From: an uncultured Lachnospiraceae bacterium
GTDB lineage: Bacteria > Bacillota > Clostridia > Lachnospirales > Lachnospiraceae
DNA: 64,000 nucleotides
Assembly (NCBI GenBank): GCA_902476265.1
Contig: CABSCP010000001.1
Coordinates: 124,001-188,000, forward strand
Direction of reading: 5' to 3'
Shown here: positions 1 through 8,789 of the stretch, piece after piece
How positions within the stretch are numbered: position 1 is the first letter of the stretch
Layout: each line of letters begins with the position of its first letter
The notes under the pieces: generated by a model
Databases searched by the model: none
The model's input: only the letters and a program-made list of their open reading frames with translations
Told to the model about the DNA's origin: nothing
Position numbers and translations under genes: made by a program

Positions 1-298
1 GCAGTTCGGTAAGATCACAATGCCTTTGTTAAAAGGGATTACCAAAACAAATATTACTTTCTGGAGTGTGCATACTACCACATTCTTCCTCTGGACAAAG
101 ATGTTTTCACCGGTCGATTCGGAAGGTACCACCATTGTTCCGGTAGTATATTTGTATGATACTGTTTTCGGTGGAAAAGGGAATAATGCCAGAGACGCAG
201 GCGCAGGCGCCGCTGTCGGTGTTATCCTTGCCCTTATCATCGTGGTAATCTATTTTATCATGAATAGAGTACTTAAAGATGATGATCTGGAATTCTAA
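1..298 (+). CDS. Sugar ABC transporter permease, C-terminal part (5' end outside window)
   Basis: This is the end of an open frame that enters the window at base 2. It would be an inner-membrane subunit of a carbohydrate ABC importer (MalF-like), pairing with the permease encoded 15 bases downstream. The visible part starts with a stretch typical of the last cytoplasmic loop, then has a hydrophobic segment (GVILALIIVVIYFIM) followed by a short charged tail ending DDDLEF. The ATG at 20 is internal, because coding-like sequence continues upstream of it. The substrate cannot be read from this fragment. The GH112 gene that follows suggests a beta-galactoside such as galacto-N-biose or lacto-N-biose. 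Confidence 0.8.
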   Translation, partial: QFGKITMPLLKGITKTNITFWSVHTTTFFLWTKMFSPVDSEGTTIVPVVYLYDTVFGGKGNNARDAGAGAAVGVILALIIVVIYFIMNRVLKDDDLEF

Positions 299-313
299 AA
301 GGAGGTGTGAATT

Positions 314-1186
314 ATGAGTAAAAACAAAGAGCCTAAGGTAAAAGAAAGAATTAACTGGAGAAAAGAGTTAGCGCTTCTTCCGGGATACATTATCGTACTT
401 GTATGGATCATATTCACGGCGGCCTTCTTGTTCTGGATTTTGGGAGCCAGCCTTTCCACGTCCAGAGAGATTTTCTCCGGTTCCGTGTTTAAATTTGAGA
501 GCGGGGTACATTTTGATAACTATGCGAGAGCTTGGCAGTCACAGAACGTTTCCGTGTTCTTTGCCAATTCCCTGTTGTATGCAATTACAGCCTGCGTCGG
601 CGTTATCCTGATCTCTGCGCCTGCAGCTTATGTGTTGTCCAGATTTGAATTTATCGGCAACAAGATCATGAAATCCAGTCTGATTGTAGCGATGAGTATT
701 CCTGCCGTTATGATCATCATGCCTATCTTTGCATTATCTACGAAGTGGAATGTAAAGGGCAGAATCCTTCTGATCCTGTTATATATCTTTTTAAATGTGC
801 CATATACCACGACCTATCTGCTCAACTTCTTTGCAACTCTTTCAAGAACTTATGAAGAAGCTGCGGCAATAGACGGATGTCCTCCGGCAAAGACCTTCTG
901 GGTCATCATGCTGCCTCTGGTACAGCCGGCGTTGATTACGGTTACCATTTTCAACTTCCTGGGTGTATGGAACGAATTCTTCATGGCATTGATTTTCGCA
1001 AGTTCCGAGAAGATGACCCCTGTAGGCGTGGGCCTTTTGCAGATCGTCAACTCCATGAAATATACGGGTGATTACGGCGGCCTGTTCGCAGCGGTTGTCA
1101 TCGTATTCTTACCCACATTCTTATTGTACATTTTCTTATCCGAAAAGATTATTGCCGGTGTTACAGGCGGCGGTATCAAAGGTTAA
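314..1186 (+). CDS. Sugar ABC transporter permease, MalG type
   Basis: Inner-membrane permease of a CUT1-type carbohydrate importer, 290 residues, the usual MalG length. About six hydrophobic segments follow a basic cytoplasmic N-terminus. The ATPase-coupling EAA loop is visible around residues 178-200 (YEEAAAIDG...LPLVQPA). The start is set by GGAGGTG at 301-307. It lies 15 bases after the upstream permease gene and is clearly co-transcribed with it. No substrate-binding protein or ATPase gene is inside the window. As in many Firmicutes, the ATPase may be a shared MsmK-type protein encoded elsewhere (inference). Confidence 0.93.
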   Translation: MSKNKEPKVKERINWRKELALLPGYIIVLVWIIFTAAFLFWILGASLSTSREIFSGSVFKFESGVHFDNYARAWQSQNVSVFFANSLLYAITACVGVILISAPAAYVLSRFEFIGNKIMKSSLIVAMSIPAVMIIMPIFALSTKWNVKGRILLILLYIFLNVPYTTTYLLNFFATLSRTYEEAAAIDGCPPAKTFWVIMLPLVQPALITVTIFNFLGVWNEFFMALIFASSEKMTPVGVGLLQIVNSMKYTGDYGGLFAAVVIVFLPTFLLYIFLSEKIIAGVTGGGIKG

Positions 1187-1196
1187 TTTAAATCCG

Positions 1197-1247
1197 GGCA
1201 GCGGTATGACTTTTTGAGGAACGGTCTCACGAAGTGTGGCCGCTGCC
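1197..1247 (+). repeat. Intercistronic inverted repeat between permease and phosphorylase genes
   Basis: GGCAGCGG (1197-1204) is exactly complementary to CCGCTGCC (1240-1247) across a 35-base loop. No T-run follows, so it is more likely an mRNA stability or processing element between importer and enzyme genes than a terminator. Confidence 0.4.
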
Positions 1248-1316
1248 ATATTTATGGCGCCGGAAGGTCCGTTCGGCGGATTTCCTGTTGCTTAGCAAAA
1301 GACGAGGAGGCACAAT

Positions 1317-3473
1317 ATGAGTCAGGAAAAAGGAAGAGTAACAATTCCTACCGATATAGACGTTATTCAGGAAACACTGGAATTGTCCAAACGCTGGGGC
1401 GCCGATGCGGTGCGTGACTGCGACGGGACGGATTTCCCTGTAGAGTTAAAAGATGTAGGCCTGAAGGTTTATTCCACCTATTATACGACGAGAAAGGATA
1501 ACGCATGGGCGAAAGCCAATCCGGATGAAATCCAGCAGATGTATGTGATGACGCCCATCTATACGGCGGCGGGCGAAGAGTTCAGAATCCGTCTGATGAA
1601 GGGCTTATATCCCGATATGCTGACCCCCAACTGCAGAGACGATATCAAACGCTGGTGGGAAGTCATTGACAGAACTACAGGCGAAGTGGTTTCCACAGAT
1701 GACTGGAGTTATGATGAAGCGACCGGAGAGGTTGTTTTAAAGAGCGTTCCTTTCCATGATTATACGGTGAGCTTTTTAGCGTATATTATGTGGGATCCGG
1801 TACATATGTACAATGCGGTTGTCAATGATTGGAAGGATGTGGAACATCAGATCACCTTTGACGTAAGACAGCCCAAAACACACGAATACACCATGAAGCG
1901 TCTCCGCAAATTCATTGAGGATCATCCTTATGTCAATGTGTTGCGTTTCACCACCTTCTTCCATCAGTTCACCCTGATGTTTGACGAGCTGGCGCGTGAA
2001 AAATACGTGGACTGGTACGGCTATTCCGCTTCGGTAAGCCCTTATATCCTGGACCAGTTTGAGAAGGAAGCCGGCTATAAATTCCGTCCGGAATTCATCA
2101 TTGACCAGGGCTATTATAATAACCAGTACCGCATTCCTTCCAAAGAGTTCAAAGATTTCCAGGCATTCCAGAGAAGAGAAGTCGCCAAAATTGCAAAAGA
2201 GATGGTGGATATCTGCCATGAGTGCGGAAAAGAAGCCATGATGTTTTTGGGCGATCACTGGATCGGCACGGAACCTTTCATGGAAGAGTTTAAATCCATC
2301 GGCCTGGACGCTGTGGTAGGAAGTGTCGGAAACGGTTCCACCCTGCGTCTGATCAGCGATATTGAAGGGGTGAATTACACAGAAGGACGTCTCCTTCCTT
2401 ATTTCTTCCCGGATACCTTCCATGAAGGCGGCGATCCTGTAAAGGAAGCGAAGATCAACTGGGTGACGGCAAGACGCGCTATTTTGAGAAAGCCTATCGA
2501 CCGCATCGGCTATGGCGGCTACTTAAAGCTGGCGAATGAGTTCCCAGATTTCGTGGAGTATGTGGAATCCGTATGCGCGGAGTTCCGTGAATTATATGAA
2601 AACATCAAAGGCACCACACCTTACTGTGTGAAGAAGGTTGCCGTATTGAACTGCTGGGGCAAAATGAGAGCATGGGGCTGTCATATGGTACATCACGCCA
2701 TCTACTTCAAGCAGAACTACTCCTATGCGGGCATCATCGAAGCGCTGTCCGGGGCGCCTTTCGATGTGAAGTTCATCAGCTTTGAGGATATTCTGGAAAA
2801 CAAAGATATCTTAAAGGATATCGATGTTATCATCAACGTGGGCGATGCGGATACCGCACAGACCGGCGGCGAATGGTGGTGCAACCCCGAAGTTTCCTCC
2901 GCAATTAAAGAATTTGTTTATAACGGCGGCGGCATTATCGGTGTAGGCGAACCTTCCGGACATCAGGCCAACGGCCATTTCTTCCAGCTGTCCAACGTGT
3001 TCGGTGTGGAAGAAGAACGTGACTTCACACTGGGCTATGATAAATATAACTGGGAGAACCACAGCCACTTCATCACAGAGGATGTGAAGGGTGAAATCGA
3101 CTTCGGCGAATCCAGAAAATACATCTATGCGCTGGAGAACACACAGGTGCTCGTTTCCGAGGATAAGGAAGTGCATCTGGCGGTCAACACCTTTGGCAAG
3201 GGCCGCAGCGTATATATCAGCGGACTTCCTTACAGCTTTGAAAACAGCCGTCTGTTATACCGTGCGATCCTCTGGAGCGCCGGTGACGAAGCGAATATCA
3301 ACAGCTGGTTCTCCACCAACTATAACGTGGAAGTACACGCTTATATCAAGAACGGCAAGTACTGTGTGGTAAATAACACCTATGAACCTCAGTCCACAAC
3401 CGTTTATAAAGGCGACGGCACAAGCTTTGACCTGGATATGGAAGCCAACCAGATCATCTGGTACGAAATCTGA
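1317..3473 (+). CDS. gnpA: GH112 1,3-beta-galactosyl-N-acetylhexosamine phosphorylase family protein
   Basis: Cytoplasmic glycoside phosphorylase of 718 residues. Family members split galacto-N-biose or lacto-N-biose (or beta-galactosyl-rhamnose) with phosphate to give galactose-1-phosphate and the free sugar. The N-terminal signature RWGADAVRDCDGTDFP is clear. The Asp of LGDHWIGTEP is residue 313, the same number as the catalytic acid reported for the Bifidobacterium longum enzyme. The TIM barrel comes first, followed by a glutaminase-like fold (about 430-650) and a small C-terminal beta domain. A GAGGAGG ribosome site precedes ATG 1317. It directly follows two sugar permease genes, so it most likely acts on the imported disaccharide. 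Substrate preference within GH112 cannot be decided here; clostridial members include galactosyl-rhamnose phosphorylases. Confidence 0.93.
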   Translation: MSQEKGRVTIPTDIDVIQETLELSKRWGADAVRDCDGTDFPVELKDVGLKVYSTYYTTRKDNAWAKANPDEIQQMYVMTPIYTAAGEEFRIRLMKGLYPDMLTPNCRDDIKRWWEVIDRTTGEVVSTDDWSYDEATGEVVLKSVPFHDYTVSFLAYIMWDPVHMYNAVVNDWKDVEHQITFDVRQPKTHEYTMKRLRKFIEDHPYVNVLRFTTFFHQFTLMFDELAREKYVDWYGYSASVSPYILDQFEKEAGYKFRPEFIIDQGYYNNQYRIPSKEFKDFQAFQRREVAKIAKEMVDICHECGKEAMMFLGDHWIGTEPFMEEFKSIGLDAVVGSVGNGSTLRLISDIEGVNYTEGRLLPYFFPDTFHEGGDPVKEAKINWVTARRAILRKPIDRIGYGGYLKLANEFPDFVEYVESVCAEFRELYENIKGTTPYCVKKVAVLNCWGKMRAWGCHMVHHAIYFKQNYSYAGIIEALSGAPFDVKFISFEDILENKDILKDIDVIINVGDADTAQTGGEWWCNPEVSSAIKEFVYNGGGIIGVGEPSGHQANGHFFQLSNVFGVEEERDFTLGYDKYNWENHSHFITEDVKGEIDFGESRKYIYALENTQVLVSEDKEVHLAVNTFGKGRSVYISGLPYSFENSRLLYRAILWSAGDEANINSWFSTNYNVEVHAYIKNGKYCVVNNTYEPQSTTVYKGDGTSFDLDMEANQIIWYEI

Positions 3474-3523
3474 ACCTGAGAACTTCCGGTATTTGGTAAG
3501 CTGAATCGGAATAAAAAGAAAGC

Positions 3524-3559
3524 GGGAAGCGGGGGAAACCCATTGCTTCCTGTTTTTTT
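3524..3559 (+). terminator. Rho-independent terminator after gnpA
   Basis: GGAAGC (3525-3530) pairs with GCTTCC (3545-3550), with an inner GGG/CCC pair, followed by a run of seven T at 3553-3559. Confidence 0.75.
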
Positions 3560-3597
3560 ATACGATAGGAAACTTCGTTTCCTATCGTATAAAAAAA
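3553..3597. repeat. Perfect 21-bp inverted repeat with 3-base loop
   Basis: The arm at 3553-3573 (T-run, then ATACGATAGGAAAC) is exactly complementary to 3577-3597, with loop TTC. With A-runs and T-runs at the outer ends it can act as a bidirectional terminator. It overlaps the T-tract of the gnpA terminator. Confidence 0.7.
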
Positions 3598-3832
3598 CAC
3601 GATCCGCTGTAGGTGCGCACACTTTTTCACTCAAATAGCGCCCTCTTGGATTAGTTTGGCGTATTTTGCTGAATTTAGGGAAAATAATTTCCGGTGTTGC
3701 CTAATTTTGGCCCAGGGTTCATACTGGAAATATACCATCGGCAGGCTGAGAAATTACGTTTATTATAGTAACGAAAGCTGTTTTTTTGAACGGATCTCTG
3801 CCCGCCGGAGGCGAGTATCGGGGAGGTGCATG

Positions 3833-4771
3833 ATGCAGCAGGAAGAAACATTGCAGAAAATTTTGGATAACATGGAAAAGGTGATTGTGGGGAAAAGGGA
3901 GGTCATAGAACTGGCTTTGATCACCTTTCTTTCGGACGGTCATCTGCTGTTGGAGGATGTGCCCGGGGTTGGGAAAACTACGCTGGGCAAGGCGCTGGCC
4001 CAATCCATTCAATGCAGTTTTGCCAGGATACAGTTCACGCCCGACACACTGCCGGGGGATGTGACGGGTATGACTGTCTATCAGATGCAGACAGGACAGT
4101 TCACGTACATGCCCGGTGTGGTCATGAATGATATTGTGCTGGCGGATGAGATTAACAGGACATCGCCCAAAACCCAGGCCAGTCTTTTGGAAGCCATGGA
4201 AGAAAAGCAGATTACGGTGGATGGGAAAACATACCCGCTGCCTGCGCTTTTCATGGTGATAGCGACTCAGAATCCCATTGAACAGCTGGGAACCTATCAG
4301 CTGCCGGAGGCCCAGCTGGACCGTTTTATGATGAAGGTTTCTCTGGGTTACCCTGACCGTGTGGGGGAAGAGACGGATATTGTGCGCAGGGTTTTGGAAC
4401 AGGAACCTTTAAAAAGACTGGAAGCGGTCACCACGAGGGAAGAAGTCATGGGGATCAAGTCGGCGGCAGCCCGGGTGAAGGTGCATCCGGACGTGATGAC
4501 CTATGCGGTCGAGATCGTGCGCAATACGCGGAAGAGTAAATATCTCACACTGGGAGCGAGTCCCCGGGCGGCAATCGCATTGAGCCGCGCGGCCAGAAGC
4601 AGGGCGTGGCTCATGGGAAGGGACTTTGTGACGCCGGAGGATGTTGCCGCACTGGCGGAACCGGTGCTTCTTCACCGGCTGATCTTGTCGCCGGAAGCCA
4701 GACTGGAAGGGAAAAATGCAAAGGAAATCCTGAAGGAAGCCATGTATACTGTTAAGGTGCCTGTTTTATGA
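3833..4771 (+). CDS. MoxR-family AAA+ ATPase
   Basis: Cytoplasmic AAA+ ATPase, 312 residues, usual for MoxR proteins, which are thought to act as chaperones for assembly of partner complexes. Walker A is VPGVGKTT, Walker B is VLADEINR followed by the conserved SPKTQASLLEAMEE, and sensor 1 is IATQNPIE. GGGAGG at 3821-3826 sits 6 bases before the ATG at 3833, so this start is preferred over the ATG at 3830 or the long upstream frame. Its stop overlaps the start of the DUF58 gene (ATGA at 4768). MoxR, DUF58 and transglutaminase genes in a row form a widespread conserved operon. Confidence 0.93.
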   Translation: MQQEETLQKILDNMEKVIVGKREVIELALITFLSDGHLLLEDVPGVGKTTLGKALAQSIQCSFARIQFTPDTLPGDVTGMTVYQMQTGQFTYMPGVVMNDIVLADEINRTSPKTQASLLEAMEEKQITVDGKTYPLPALFMVIATQNPIEQLGTYQLPEAQLDRFMMKVSLGYPDRVGEETDIVRRVLEQEPLKRLEAVTTREEVMGIKSAAARVKVHPDVMTYAVEIVRNTRKSKYLTLGASPRAAIALSRAARSRAWLMGRDFVTPEDVAALAEPVLLHRLILSPEARLEGKNAKEILKEAMYTVKVPVL

Positions 4772-5916
4772 AAAAAAGGAAATTACGAAAACAGACAGGA
4801 GGAAAGAAACTGTCCTGGCAAAAAATCCTGTATCCACTGTTTTTGATATTTGCCACAGTACTGGTCAGCTATTATGGGGGACCGGTGCCATACCTTCTGT
4901 TTTATTTTGCAATCATGCTCCCAGTGCTCGCGCTGCTCTATTCGGTGTATGTATATGTGCGGTTCCGGATCGTGCAGGAGGTATCCCGCACGGTGGTAAA
5001 GGCTCAGAAAGTTCCCTACCGACTATTGCTTGCCAATGAGGACTTTCTGCCGTTTGTAAATCTGACGCTTCACTATTATTCGGACCGGGTTTCCATTGGG
5101 GAAGGCACAGGAGGGACCGGAGAGCAAAAGACGGAAGGACTGTGCCTTTTAGGCCATCAGAAACTTTCTGTGGATACCAAAATGTACTGTAAATACAGAG
5201 GAACTTACCCTGTGGGGGTAAAAAGCGTGTCCGTGACGGATTTTCTGGGTCTTTTTACCGTCAATTACCCGCTCCGGGACCAGATCAGGCTTACGGCCCG
5301 TCCGCGGATACTGCCGCTGGAACAGCTGGCGGTCAGCCTGGAACAGAAGGATCCGAAAAACAATTTGTTTTCCGTCAAAAAACTGCAGGAACAGCCAGAC
5401 CTGGAGCTGCGCCGTTATCAGGCGGGGGACCCTTTAAAGCTGGTGCACTGGAAAAATTCTGCCCGGGCGGGCGAACTGCTGGTGCGCAGACAAATGCCGG
5501 AGGAACTGTATGAAACGGTAATCCTCATGGATTTGACACCGGTTCGCGCTGAGGGGGAAGAACGGTTTCGCACAGAGGACAACATCATCGAGGCCGCGAT
5601 TGCTTTTGTCCATCATTACTATATAAAAAATATTCCGGTCAGGGTCGTTTATATGCAGAAGGATGAAAGGAAGGAAGTCCTGGTGGATGCGGGAACGGGT
5701 TTTGACGGGTTTTATAATCTGTGCGCGGATATTACCTTTGACGCGGCAATGCCTTTGGAAAAGGTGTGGAAAGCCTATACCGACAGCGCAGGGAATCACA
5801 ACGCGTTCATTGTGATCGCTGCCGTGCTGTCTGACGGCCTGCAGAGTAGGATCGAGGAATACAGGCGGATTGGCGGAGAAGCGGTATGGATTGAGGCAGG
5901 AGACCTGATGCTATGA
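4768..5916 (+). CDS. DUF58 domain protein
   Basis: 382-residue membrane-anchored protein. A basic N-terminus and two hydrophobic segments (about residues 20-70) precede a beta-rich region. The DUF58 core lies at about 214-236, recognised by the RRYQAGDPLKLVHWKNSA signature, followed by a vWA-like fold (ETVILMDLTPV). DUF58 proteins are the usual partner of MoxR ATPases; their biochemical role is unknown. The gene overlaps both neighbours by 4 bases, which points to translational coupling in a three-gene operon. Confidence 0.9.
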   Translation: MKKRKLRKQTGGKKLSWQKILYPLFLIFATVLVSYYGGPVPYLLFYFAIMLPVLALLYSVYVYVRFRIVQEVSRTVVKAQKVPYRLLLANEDFLPFVNLTLHYYSDRVSIGEGTGGTGEQKTEGLCLLGHQKLSVDTKMYCKYRGTYPVGVKSVSVTDFLGLFTVNYPLRDQIRLTARPRILPLEQLAVSLEQKDPKNNLFSVKKLQEQPDLELRRYQAGDPLKLVHWKNSARAGELLVRRQMPEELYETVILMDLTPVRAEGEERFRTEDNIIEAAIAFVHHYYIKNIPVRVVYMQKDERKEVLVDAGTGFDGFYNLCADITFDAAMPLEKVWKAYTDSAGNHNAFIVIAAVLSDGLQSRIEEYRRIGGEAVWIEAGDLML

Positions 5917-8129
5917 AAAAATCCTGGGAATTTTGGAATAAAAACTGGTTTAAGCTCATCTATCTCTCCTGTTTTGCGGCAGGAGCGCTTGTGATGTCCG
6001 ATTCCGTCTGGAACATGGGCTGGTCTCACGGGAAAATCCTGCTCCTGGTTCCTGCAATTCTTTTTTTCCTTTGCTGGGCGGAAGAAAAAAGGCTTTGGTT
6101 CCAGGTCTGGGGAGGATTGGGGCTTTTACACGGTCTGGCAGGAATTTTCTGGTACAGGCAAAAAGAGGACAGGGCGGTTTTCCTGGAGTTTCTGGAACTG
6201 GAGGCGATTTGCCTGGCAGTTTGTATCCTGCTTTGGCTTTGCCGGAAAAACAGAGTTGCCTTTTACGCCGTTTCCATGCTGCAGTTTCTGGCCCTGATCC
6301 TTGCGGTTCCGGCAAAAGTGGAAGCACCGGTCTGGGCTGTATGTCTGTTGCTGCTCTGTCAACTTCTGTTTGTTACGGAGCTGGTCCAGAAAAAAGAAGG
6401 GGATGCCGCCCGGACGGCAGGGCATTTGTTTCCCGTGTTCGTTGTGGCTGTGTTGCTGCTCGCAATTTTGCCGGTAAGGGCGGAGCCGATCCGGTGGGAG
6501 ACGGTGAAAAAGGCAGTCCGCATGGCGCAGGAAAAGCTGGAGGATTTAGGGCTGTCCGCGAAATATTTTTTTGCGGAGGACAGCGCTTATGGCCTGACGT
6601 TTGCGGGATATGGTTCTGAGGGTAAACTGGGAGGAAGTCTGTTTTCTTCCGATCAGCTCCAGATTTCCATAGAGGGTAGAAAAACCAATTCCCCGCTTTA
6701 TCTGGCGGGAACGGTTTATGATACCTATACCGGAACGGGATGGGAAAGGAATTTCAAAGAAAAACCATATGGAGGCAAAGAATATTCTCTGCGCCATAAG
6801 GAAATGGTGGCGGCTCTTTCCAACAGCGACATTGATCCCGAAGAACAGGAGCGGCTGACGCAGTACAGAACCTGTCAGATCCGGTATGAGGGGTTGAAAA
6901 CATCCAGCCTGTTTTTGGCGCCGGTGACGCAGCAGCTGATGCTGCCACAGAATGCCGTGTTAAGCGAGGAAAAAGCGGACAGCCCGGTGCTTGAAAAAGC
7001 CCAGACAGTCGGATTTACCTATGAAATACGCTATATGGAAGTGGATTATGCCGCACAGCAGATGAAAAAGCTTCTCCGGCAGCAGGCGTGGGCAGAAGAT
7101 GCGGCATTTGACCAGACGCTGGAAGGGCGGGAACGTTTTATACGGGAAAACTACCTGGCGCTGCCGGAAAACCTGCCGGATCGGGTGTATGACCTGGCGG
7201 CGGAAATCACTGCCGGAGAGGATACGGATTATGATAAGCTGAAGAGCATAGAGAAATTTTTGTCCGGATATGCTTATTCCACACAGCCCAAAGCATGTCC
7301 GCAGGACCGGGATTTTACGGATTTCTTTCTGTATGAATCAGACAGCGGATACTGTACTTATTTCGCCACGGCCATGGCAGTGTTGGGAAGGTGCAGCCAA
7401 ATCCCCACCCGGTATGTGGAAGGGTTTGTGACGGCAAAATCCAGGGAAGGAAAGGAAAAAACACTCAGCCTTACCGGAAGCGATGCCCATGCATGGGTAG
7501 AAGCATATATTGAACATGTGGGCTGGGTGCCTTTTGATCCCACGCCGGGCTATCGGGAGCTTTCCGATACGCCCTGGAATGTTCCCCAAAAGGCGCAGGT
7601 TTCCGGGAACCGGGCGGGGGGAGAGAAGCCTGGAGGAGAGGAGAAACCGAAAGAAAAGGAGACTGCCGGGCCCGTACAGGAAACCGAAACGGAAAAAGGT
7701 TTCATGGAAAACGGTCGGGAGATGGCGGCGGTTTTCGCGGAAACAGCCGGAATCCTGCTGATGCTGCTATTGGTGCTGGCGGCCGGAACCGGTATGAAAT
7801 ATGTTTACAGAACGAAAAAATATGAAGCCTGTCCGGATGATCGGAAGATGGTTTTACTGATGAAAAAGGTTCTGGAAATCAACGGATTATATGGCTTTAC
7901 CATGGAGCAGGGGGAGACGCTGGAGGCGTTTGCAGTCCGGGTAGGGCAGACGCCGGATACCACGGTGAGAAGCTTTCGGGAAATCTGCCGTCTGTATGCG
8001 AAAGCCAGGTTCGGAGGAGGAGCCAGGGCCGGAGATGTAAATGAAATGCAGGCATATGTAAAGGCTCTGGAAAAGAAATACCTGTCGGAGTGCGGATGGA
8101 TCCGCCGCCTCGTTTACAGGCTCAGATAA
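5913..8129 (+). CDS. Membrane transglutaminase-like domain protein
   Basis: 738-residue integral membrane protein completing the MoxR/DUF58 operon. Five to six N-terminal hydrophobic segments (about 1-190) precede an extracytoplasmic region. The transglutaminase-like catalytic triad is visible: Cys481 (SGYCTYFATAM), His526 (DAHAWVEAY) and Asp542 (PFDPTPG). A Pro/Glu/Lys-rich linker (about 565-600) leads to another membrane helix and a cytoplasmic tail resembling DUF4129. Members of this family are inferred to process or cross-link cell-surface material; the substrate is unknown. The start overlaps the DUF58 stop (ATGA). Confidence 0.9.
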   Translation: MKKSWEFWNKNWFKLIYLSCFAAGALVMSDSVWNMGWSHGKILLLVPAILFFLCWAEEKRLWFQVWGGLGLLHGLAGIFWYRQKEDRAVFLEFLELEAICLAVCILLWLCRKNRVAFYAVSMLQFLALILAVPAKVEAPVWAVCLLLLCQLLFVTELVQKKEGDAARTAGHLFPVFVVAVLLLAILPVRAEPIRWETVKKAVRMAQEKLEDLGLSAKYFFAEDSAYGLTFAGYGSEGKLGGSLFSSDQLQISIEGRKTNSPLYLAGTVYDTYTGTGWERNFKEKPYGGKEYSLRHKEMVAALSNSDIDPEEQERLTQYRTCQIRYEGLKTSSLFLAPVTQQLMLPQNAVLSEEKADSPVLEKAQTVGFTYEIRYMEVDYAAQQMKKLLRQQAWAEDAAFDQTLEGRERFIRENYLALPENLPDRVYDLAAEITAGEDTDYDKLKSIEKFLSGYAYSTQPKACPQDRDFTDFFLYESDSGYCTYFATAMAVLGRCSQIPTRYVEGFVTAKSREGKEKTLSLTGSDAHAWVEAYIEHVGWVPFDPTPGYRELSDTPWNVPQKAQVSGNRAGGEKPGGEEKPKEKETAGPVQETETEKGFMENGREMAAVFAETAGILLMLLLVLAAGTGMKYVYRTKKYEACPDDRKMVLLMKKVLEINGLYGFTMEQGETLEAFAVRVGQTPDTTVRSFREICRLYAKARFGGGARAGDVNEMQAYVKALEKKYLSECGWIRRLVYRLR

Positions 8130-8222
8130 AAGAGAGTCACAAAGGAATAAAAAGAGAATGGAATGGCCGGCGCCGGAATAAGATGTGTAAGGAATACCTT
8201 TCGGAAAGGAAGGGCGGTAAAC

Positions 8223-8753
8223 ATGACGAATGTTTTAACGCATATCTCCAGCATCATTATTCCGGCGCTGATTTTTTATATTGTTGCCTATGGGCTGGTC
8301 AACAAGAGCAATGTATATGAGGATTTTATCAAAGGGGCCGCGGACGGTTTTAAGACGGTAATTTCCATCATGCCCACCCTCATCGGGCTGATGATGGCGG
8401 TAGGGATCCTGCGGGCTTCCGGATTTTTGGATTTTCTCGGACAGACTGCGGGAAGGGTGACGGAACTGTTCGGCTTTCCGGCGGATCTGGTGCCGCTCAT
8501 CTTCATCAAACTGTTTTCGTCCTCCGCAGCAACAGGGCTGGTGCTGGATATTTTTAAAACCTATGGGACGGATTCCAGGATCGGTCTGATCACGTCTATC
8601 ATGATGAGCTGCACGGAAACCTGCTTTTATACCATGTCCGTCTATTTCCTCGCCGCAAAGGTGACAAAAACGCGGTATACGCTGGCGGGAGCGCTGACCG
8701 CCACGGCAGCGGGCGTCGTGATGAGCGTGATTCTGGCGGGGATGATGGGGTAG
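8223..8753 (+). CDS. spmB: Spore maturation protein B
   Basis: 176-residue membrane protein with the nucleoside-recognition (Gate) domain, about five hydrophobic segments. Motifs such as FKTVISIMPTLIGLM and IKLFSSSAATG are typical of SpmB, which with SpmA is needed for spore-core dehydration in Bacillus and Clostridium. The start at 8223 is chosen because AAGGAAGGGCGG lies just upstream and the length matches the roughly 178 residues of B. subtilis SpmB; the frame is open 60 bases further up. No spmA is adjacent, which is unusual because the two normally form an operon. Confidence 0.88.
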   Translation: MTNVLTHISSIIIPALIFYIVAYGLVNKSNVYEDFIKGAADGFKTVISIMPTLIGLMMAVGILRASGFLDFLGQTAGRVTELFGFPADLVPLIFIKLFSSSAATGLVLDIFKTYGTDSRIGLITSIMMSCTETCFYTMSVYFLAAKVTKTRYTLAGALTATAAGVVMSVILAGMMG

Positions 8754-8789
8754 CCGGAATAAGGTGCTTCGCCGGTGCACACGTTCCTT

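Larger units (their letters stand above)
3474..3832. other. Intergenic region with terminator and long palindrome
   Basis: 359 bases without a convincing gene. It holds the GH112 terminator (3524-3559), a perfect 21-bp palindrome (3553-3597), then AT-rich sequence that presumably contains the promoter of the MoxR operon. An open frame runs upstream of the MoxR start from 3656 but lacks coding character. Confidence 0.6.

Noticed and set aside
1776..2423. 215-codon minus-strand frame inside gnpA
   Set aside because: Shadow of the GH112 coding sequence; no ribosome site or recognisable motif.
3656..3832. N-terminal extension of the MoxR frame
   Set aside because: Cys/Arg-rich sequence without family counterpart; the good ribosome site is at 3821-3826, directly before ATG 3833.
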